Assembly (NCBI GenBank): GCA_963675135.1
Contig: OY776132.1
Location: 59,219,850 to 59,283,849 of the forward strand
DNA: 64,000 bases
Source: Galeopsis tetrahit
Taxonomy: Eukaryota > Streptophyta > Magnoliopsida > Lamiales > Lamiaceae
Direction of reading: 5' to 3'
Under the pieces are notes generated by a model, which did no database searches, was not told the DNA's origin, and saw only the letters and a list, made by a program, of their open reading frames with translations. The position numbers and the translations under genes are program-made. Shown piece after piece: positions 57,256-64,000 of this stretch. Numbering within the stretch: the first letter of the stretch is position 1; each line of letters begins with the position of its first letter.

Positions 57256-57344
57256 AGCAGATACATGTAAAATATAAATAAAAAATTAAATTTAAAATTA
57301 GGGGTTTACGGTACACTCGTACGCAGGTGTTACCCAAACATATA

Positions 57345-57840
57345 TAATTTGTTAGGATTATGAACCCATTCAACCTAGTTTTCTACATACAATACCTAGT
57401 TTTCTACATACAATTTGCAATTCTTTATGAAAATATGTGACCTACGTCATACTCGTCCTAATCACAACACTTAATTTTAATTAATTAGCAGTTAGCTAAT
57501 ACACCTTCTCTATCACCTAAAAAGTTGAATATAATCGTCATGATCGGCTCGACTATATAAAATAAATAGAGAATCTGAAGTCACATATAATTAATTTCAG
57601 ATTTGTAGACATCACTTTCAAAAAATATTATATATATATATATATATATTTATAAAATGTTGAAATCACCAAATGTAGTAAAATTCTTAAAGTAACGGTT
57701 TTAGCAAGCAAATGACTTTACTAAACCAAATAGTCTTCTGTACTACAAATGTTTCTACATAAAATGAACACACACTAAAAAACGGAACATGAGTTATTAA
57801 TGGGGTATTGATGATGATTTTGAAAAAAAAAATTTTACGA
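57345..57840. other. AT-rich spacer before LINE 3
   Basis: No gene is visible. CCTAGTTTTCTACATACAAT is repeated in tandem near 57376-57411, and a TA run lies near 57630-57650. Confidence 0.5.
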
Positions 57841-58096
57841 GTTGAAATGATTTTTTTTTTATCAGTAAAATGAAGCTTCTCATTAAAATTTAAAGACCAG
57901 CTACATGGTAAATGAAGTTTACAATAAGCAGTGATGTTAAAAAAGAGACAGGGGTTGCTCCAGAGACTCAAAATTGCACCAATATTCTGGGTAAGATTCA
58001 TGTTGGTAGTATCTGAGAATCGCCTATGCATTGAGTCGGGTCTGCCATCCAACCTCTGAAAGTTGATCCGTGGGCGATCAGATTTGTCGCCGAGCA

Positions 58097-61000
58097 CTAG
58101 CTCCAAAGACGGCCCTTGACTTCGTCTGTAATTTTCTTGCTATTCCATTCCCCGTTCTCGAATATTACTTTATATTTCTCCAGTTCCACATAACCCACCC
58201 CACACAAATCCACAAGCCCACCATAAATTTGTTTCCATGATAAGAGACTGTGCAAAACTGCCAGAAATGTTATGTAGTTCGCAGTTAAGAGTTCCAGACC
58301 AAACCTGGTGTGCCGCAGTGCAATTGAAGAACAGATGGGCTGCGTGCACTTTGACTCCTCGTCCGTGGTGATAATCGCTCTTCTTCTCAGATTTGTTCTT
58401 GTTGGAAGTCTATCCCAAAGTAGTCTCCAGGCCATTGCCGATGCCTTTGCGGGGTATGTGCTCCTCCATATCAGCTGCATAGCCCTTCCTTTTGGTTCCT
58501 CCCACTCCCATTCGTCTGAATTTATGTGTAAAATCTGGTATGCAGACTGTGTCGTATACACTCCTTTCGGGTCCCTCCTCCATCTTGTTCGTCTTCCATT
58601 AAGGTGTACCTGTTAATCACAGACAGCAAATTGTTAAGGATTTCAGTTTCCCTATCAAGAAGGGGCCTCCACCATGCCCAGTGCCAACTCCAAACTCCCC
58701 CCTCCCAAGAACCTAACTCACTAATTGATCTAAGTTTAGCCTGTAAAGTCTCGGGAATTGCATCTTTAAGGCAGACTCCCCCGCCCAAATACCCTCCCAA
58801 AAACTCGTTCTAGCTCCATTCCCAATGACCTTCTCCAGACCTCCTCTAAACCAGCTCACCCCCACCCCATTCCCATTGGCGACAATGTCCCTCCACCATT
58901 GGGAGACCCTACCCCTTTCCCTGAACGAGAAACCCTCCCCCACATCTGTTAACCCCCCATACAGTGACTCCACTACCCTGCATCACAAATTTGTTCCCTT
59001 GCACAGGAACGTCCACAACCATTTGCCCAACAATATTAAAACAACCAAAATCCCTAACTCCCAGCCCACCCAATTGTTTTTTTTTTTGCAAATATGTTCC
59101 CATTTGATCCACACTAATTTTCTCTCACTCTCCTTGCCCCCACAAAAAAAATTACCGCACACAGATTTTAAGGTTTTCAGTATTTTCTTAGGAATAAGGT
59201 AGAAGGAAAAGTTGTAGACAGGAATAGAAGTCAAGACCGCCTTTAGGAGTGTAATCCTCCCTCCGAAAGAAATTTTCTTGGACTCCCAAGCTCGTAATCT
59301 TTTCTTCACTTTCTGAACCAAGTGCCCCCATTCAGCAATTTTTTTATAACTCTAGCCGACTCGTATGCCCATATATGAAAAGGGGACCTCCCCGACCACA
59401 CAGCCGACGATGTTTGCCAGCTCAACGAGTTTATTTCTCTCAACATTAACCCCCATGAGACTGCACTTGTTATAGTTAACCTTCAGACCAGATAATAGCT
59501 CAAAATTTCTCAGGATCCCGCGCATTATCCATGCGTTTTCTTGGCTTGCCGGTCCCAGTAAGATTGTGTCATCCGCATATTGGAGGTGTGAGACTTTAAG
59601 CTTAGTTCTGCCCATTTCAGCCGCGCTGAATAAATTTCGTTGTACGACCTTACTGACGAGAGAGTTTAGTCCTTCCGCCACGATCAAATAGAGGAAAGGT
59701 GAGAGGGGGTCACCTTGTCTCAAACCCCGTTTCAATGCAAATTCCCCCGATGGGCTTCCGTTGCGGACGAGACACATTCCATAACCCAGCTTCTCCATTT
59801 CCTACTAAACTGGAACTGCTCGAGCATTGTATCCAGGAAAGACCAATTCACCGAGTCATAAGCTTTTGCAAAGTCAATTTTGAGGAAGGCTCTTTCTATC
59901 TTTCTTCGCTTTGCTTCCTCTATTGCCTCGTTCAAGATCACCATCCCATCGAGAATTTGTCGTCCTCCAATGAAGGCACTCTGGTTTTCTGAAATAATTC
60001 CATTGATTACCTTGCTGAGCCTAGATGCCAAAACTTTCGCTAAAACCTTGTATGCGCATCCAATTAGGGAAATAGGCCGAAAGTCGTTGAGCGAAACTAT
60101 CAAAACAATAAATGAGGGGTTTGATCCACGTACTAATTTACCATTGGCATGGAAATCAGCCATCATCTTCATAAAGTCCACCTTCACCACCTCCCAAAAT
60201 TCTTTAATGAACCCAAAATTGAAGCCGTCGGGGCCCGGGCTTTTCGATCCATCACAGCTCCAAATGGCCGCCTTGACTTCGGTTTCAGAAAATGTTTGGG
60301 TCAGCATTTCATTGTCGGCTGGGCTCACTCTCTTATCCACAAAGCCTTCTGCTACTAATGGTCTGGTTACACAGCTTCTTTTGAAGTGACTTTCAAAAAA
60401 ATTTTTAACCCCCTGCTTTACTAAGTTGGGTTTCTCTACCCACATGCCGTTCAGCTGCAGACCTGTGATCTCGTTGGCTTTTCGTCGCTGGTTTACCACC
60501 TTGTGAAAAAAACTTGTGTTGACGTCCCCTTCTTTCAACCACTTGATGCGAGCCTTCTGGGCGAGTAAGCTCCCTCTCTTGTTCATATTCAGCATGAGTT
60601 TTACTTTGGCTTCATTTCTCCTAATCAGCTCGTCCTCATCAAGCCCGAAGACGTCATCCATGATATCAAGTTGCTGGATTTCTGTCTTTAGGCTCTCAAT
60701 TTTATTCTCCATCCACCCAAACACCTCCCTGTTCCAGCACTTCAACTCGCTTTTGAGCATTTTCAGTTTTTCTTTCACAACGAAGCTGCCCCAGCCCTCG
60801 ACTTGGAAACCTCTCCACTTCTCAGTTACGAAAGCTCTGAAATCTGGATGAGATAGCCACACATTTAAAAATCGAAAGGGCTTTGGGCCCCAATCGACCT
60901 CCACCGTTTCAAGCAGGAGGGGCCAATGATCTGAGACCGTTCTGGGCAGTCCCTTTAGCACTGAATGGGGCCAGTTTTGTAGCCATTCATCGTTGACCAG

Positions 61001-61606
61001 AATGCGATCAATCCTGCTTTTACAGCTTCCATCTGGTTTGTACCATGTGAATTTCCTCCCATGGAGGGGGAGGTCCGTCAGCGATGCTCCACTTATAAAA
61101 TCGTCAAACTGCCTGATGTCGTTTCTATTAACTACCTCACTTCTTCCTATCCTTTCGGACTGGTGTCTAATGGAATTGAAATCGCCTAGAATACAAGTGC
61201 AAATACCAAGATTTTGTTATATCACTAGACTCAATCTATCCCACAATTCGATGCGTTCATTTAGAGGACATGGAGCATACACGTTCACAATGCAACACGG
61301 GTGTCTCTCCACCCCCCAAAATCCATTAATAATTACAGCCCCATACATATCCCAATAGCTCGAGCAACTAAATTTATCAACATTCCACAAGACACACATA
61401 CCTCCTGCTCTGTCGACCGCCCCTCGTGCAGCCCATCCGAAGTTACCACGTCCCCACACCTCTCTGCAACATCTTTCATCAATGGTTGTCATCTTTGTCT
61501 CCTGAATGCATACTATGTCTACTCCATGTTTCCGGATTACTGACTGAATTTCTTTCCTCTTTATTGTACTCCCCAAGCCCCTAATATTAGCGGATAGGAT
61601 CTTCAT
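58097..61606 (-). pseudogene. LINE 3 ORF2: endonuclease and reverse transcriptase
   Basis: The frame starts MKILSANIRGLGSTIKRKEI, then VDIVCIQETKM (catalytic Glu) and IVNVYAPC. After a TAA at 61219-61217 it continues in the same frame with CILGDFNSIRH, KFTWYKPDGSCKSRIDRILV and TVSDHWPLLL (SDH motif). RT blocks follow: WLKEGDVNTSFFHKVVNQRR, GSKSPGPDGFNFGFIKEFW, DFRPISLIGCAYK, SAFIGGRQILDG and LKIDFAKAYDSVNW. After a frameshift near 59795 come RGLRQGDPLSPFLYLIVAEG and LQYADDTILL, the intact catalytic box. Downstream parts (59321-58097) are in shifted frames, and the zf-RVT cysteines are not clear. A few mutations inactivate an otherwise well-kept protein. Confidence 0.87.
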
Positions 61607-63804
61607 AAACTAACCTTCTTTGAATTCCCCTTGTCCATCAAGACTGAACCTTCATTTGCCCCGTCTAGTTCGGCTAGCCTCGCGATCATTGCCTCGTTAC
61701 CACTCTTGTACAATAGCCCCAATTTTTTTCCTAGCTCCCATGTCTGCTTTGCCATTGAGGTGCTCTGATTTTGAGATTGGTCGAAAGTTGTTTGCGGTGG
61801 AGGATTTGTGTTGCCGTCCACCTGTCTTTCATTGCCGATTTCAGGTTCGATATCACCGATAAAGCCCGACCACCTGTGTGCCTCATTTTTCCTAGCCGCT
61901 GTTTTTGCTTTCTTCCCTTTTAGTTTCAATATGGACCTCCCTGCTTCCTTCCCTCTTCCCTGTTGGTGGTTCTCGATGTTTCTCCCGATCCTGCTACTCG
62001 AAGGGTTTGTTTGATTTTCTGGTAGGGTTTCCGAAATTTGATTTTGTAGGTTGGGAGTGATGATTTGGGTTTGGTTGTGTAGCTGTTGTTTGACAGTTTG
62101 ACTTTCTGATAGGGTAATACTATCCGCCTGCTCATGGCATCTTGGCCCTTTGGGAGGCCTAAAATCTTGTTTTGGGCGGCCCATTGGGCCGGTGGCATTA
62201 ATAGGAGCCCATCCCATGTCCGATTTTTCCACTTGTGGCCCATTTAGTGAGTTCGTGGGCCCAGCTTCTGACATGTGCTCATGGTCACTTAAGGAAGTGC
62301 ACTTCCCATTTTTACTGTTACCGCCATTTGTGGACCCAGTACTTCCCCCGCCTTTTCCGCTTTCCAATGGACGTAAGTGGGCCCCGGCTGAGTAATGTGT
62401 ACCCTCGATACCTGCGGATGTCGTGACAGCCGTAATTACTATCAGCCGTCATAGGGTCCCGAGATTTGTCCGTTTTGTCTAGGACCTCCCCCTGGCCCAC
62501 AGAATACGAAGCGTCCTTTAGGGTTTCTCTTTGGGTCACTGACCGTTCCTCTGACTTCTCCCCCTGATTATCAATTGCCGGCGCCGGACCATCGGAATCA
62601 CTCCCCTGGTCCTCAGATTTATATTCCATGCTAGACCAATGTGAGTCAGAGTCAGACCCTGAATCGTCCCCCACCAAAGACGACCATGCGCACGTGCATG
62701 ATGAATCCTCCAGAATTCTGATCGTGAAAGCAACCCCGTCAATGACCGTTTTCAGTATCCCATCCAGAGGTTTGAGTCCAGTGGAGATAAGAACCCTAGC
62801 TGCCTCTAGGTTGCTTTTCTGTGTGGTTGCCTCACCCAATTTCATAAAGCAGCCCATCTGACCACACTCATTGGCGAAAAATCTCCAGTTCCAGGCGTGC
62901 AAGGGGACCCCGATCCACTTGGTCCAAACCAATCTGAACTGATTTACATCTATCTCCTTCCATGGTCTACACCATTCGAACCAAAATGATACGTCAAAGC
63001 CTCTAATGGTTTCTTCCATGTTTGTCTCACTCGTTCTTTGGATTAGAACAAGGTTACCGCCCATATTTCTAATGCTGAGTTTCCCTGAGCATTCGCCCTG
63101 TAATTCGTCCCCATGTTCCTCCCATGAGAAGGCTCTCTTCAGGAAACCAGTGTAGCATGTTGATAGCCATTCTCGCTCCGACGCGTTCGTGTTGAACTGC
63201 AATATCTCTTCAATCACTTCTTCCTTGTCGTTTACAGTCTTAGTGCCCCTCACCACGTCCTTGAAGGTAACATTGGGGATTCGCCTACCACTGTTCGAGG
63301 GGAAAGGTTGGTTTCTCAATATGTTCACCTTCCTTTGTTCTCTTTGGTATTTCGGGTGAACACTCTCAGCTTATAGCTGCTAATCCACACCTCGTTCAGC
63401 TCGGCTAAGAGTTGTTCTTCATTCGGGCCTTTTAGCATTCTCACGAAACCGAATGGTTTGCCTTCTTTGTCAAGCTTTTTGGGTCGGAAGACATCCTGCA
63501 CCCCACCTACCTTACTGAAATGATGATAGAGATTTTCGACGCTGCATTCAGCCGGGAAATTCTTGAAGAAAAAGGTCGTTGAAGCGTCGGACGTCTTCTG
63601 AAAATCCTTCCAGGAGGGAGAGCTGTCTCTCCGAAGCACGGTCGAGTTTCCTATAGCCTGTCTACTACAATTCCTAGGGGTTGGGTTGATCCTATGGCCG
63701 GGGAGAATATACTGCCTCACTGGAAAACACTCGGAAGGCCGTGAGCGGTGGCCGGACTCTACCCCTTTCCCCCTCCTCACCTCTCTCCACTCACTAACTC
63801 TCAT
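61603..63804 (-). pseudogene. LINE 3 ORF1: RRM and DUF4283-like protein, frameshifted
   Basis: From the ATG at 63804 the first part (to 63325) holds an RRM: TTFFFKNFPAECSVENLYHH (RNP2-like) and GKPFGFVRML (RNP1-like). The frame ends at 63325, but the protein continues one base shifted at 63328 (NILRNQPFPSNSGRRIPNVT), with DUF4283-like blocks RGFDVSFWFEWCRPW and RLVWTKWIGVPLHAWNWRFF. After an acidic stretch (DDSGSDSDSHWSS) a second shift near 62350 leads to the Gln/Asn-rich C-terminus, ending at 61603. The product would bind LINE RNA in the ribonucleoprotein. No CCHC knuckle is seen, unlike LINE 2. The two frameshifts make it a pseudogene. Confidence 0.85.
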
Positions 63805-63828
63805 TCTCTCTCTACCTGTTGAAATGAT

Positions 63829-64000
63829 AAGTAAAAGTAATATGCTCTTTGTTCCAAATTAATTTTTACACTTTTTATTTGATCTATTACACATTAGTTT
63901 TTTTACTATAAAAAATAAGTTTTTTTCCAACCCTTATCCTCAAAATTGTCTTATTTAAATCTATGTTATTAACTTTCTTACACGATACTCTTACTTTATC
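63829..64000. other. AT-rich flank at the window edge
   Basis: No feature is recognised in the last 172 bases. Confidence 0.5.

Larger units (their letters stand above)
54751..57335. mobile_element. MULE B: 2.6-kb relative of MULE A with the same cargo
   Basis: The left end GCCAAATACTTGTATGC and the complement of the right end, GGGTAACACCTGCGTAC, are degenerate inverted repeats. The flanks AAAAATATA (54742-54750) and AAACATATA (57336-57344) form a 9-bp duplication with one mismatch. The interior parallels MULE A in the same orientation: left array, AT-rich arm, GC-rich segment, ATTACTG-rich stretch, complementary arm and inverted right array. It lacks the Stowaway insertion and the 169-bp duplication of MULE A. 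The outermost ends differ from those of MULE A. Confidence 0.78.
57852..63817 (-). mobile_element. LINE 3: nearly full-length L1-type element with RRM in ORF1
   Basis: The element is 5,966 bp between the target duplications, minus strand, with a poly(A) tail seen as a T run at 57851-57860. ORF1 starts about 13 bp from the 5' end, so the leader is very short or slightly truncated. ORF1 (63804-61603) has an RRM domain and ORF2 (61606-58097) has endonuclease, RT with an intact YADD box, and a degraded C-terminus. ORF1 and ORF2 overlap at ATGA. Frameshifts and stops are few, so it is younger than LINE 1. An RRM-bearing ORF1 matches the BNR-type lineage known from sugar beet and other plants. Confidence 0.88.
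57841..63828. repeat. 11-bp target-site duplication of LINE 3
   Basis: GTTGAAATGAT lies at 57841-57851, next to a T run (the poly(A) of the minus-strand element), and at 63818-63828, just before ORF1. This fixes both ends of LINE 3. Confidence 0.85.

Overview
This is nuclear DNA from a flowering plant, almost certainly a eudicot. The evidence is spliced genes with GT-AG introns, a plant-type histone H3.3, a plant LMBR1/LMBD2-like membrane-protein gene, a nuclear copy of mitochondrial nad9, and a dense mix of plant LINEs, Copia and Gypsy remnants, Mutator-like (MULE), hAT, PIF/Harbinger and Stowaway elements. I cannot name the species from sequence alone. Only two intact host genes are visible: histone H3.3 (minus strand, 8242-9305, four coding exons) and the LMBR1-like gene (plus strand, 35943-45795, fourteen coding exons, 738 residues). 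Almost everything else is transposon-derived.

Layout. 1-2180 is organelle-derived DNA with a broken nad9, joined to two scrambled Gypsy gag fragments. 2340-7200 is an old minus-strand LINE, split by a 1.94-kb LTR insertion that itself carries a Harbinger MITE. 8.2-10.1 kb is the H3.3 gene with a leader intron. 10.4-18.3 kb is AT-rich DNA holding MITEs, a 1.5-kb foldback with a 9-bp target duplication, and a LINE 3' fragment. 18310-29758 is a full-length plus-strand LINE bounded by a 12-bp duplication; a young, internally deleted Copia element (22435-26898) sits in its ORF2. 30022-31801 looks like a solo LTR. 33.0-35.4 kb is a probable gene-capturing element with a BAHD acyltransferase fragment. 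35.9-45.8 kb is the LMBR1-like gene, with foldback elements in its introns.

46.4-57.3 kb is the most unusual part: one foldback followed by four MULE-like elements almost end to end. Each has terminal inverted repeats and an 8-10 bp target duplication. The four carry GC-rich, first-exon-like cargo followed by splice-donor-like sequence. Two of them (47828-51173 and 54751-57335) share the same cargo and subterminal tandem repeats but have different ends. 57852-63817 is a nearly full-length minus-strand LINE whose ORF1 starts with an RRM domain; its ORF1 stop overlaps the ORF2 start.

The two host genes are not functionally linked. The window reads as a gene-poor segment where insertion history can be followed in detail, because several insertions rejoin their host element's reading frame exactly once the insert and one target duplication are removed.
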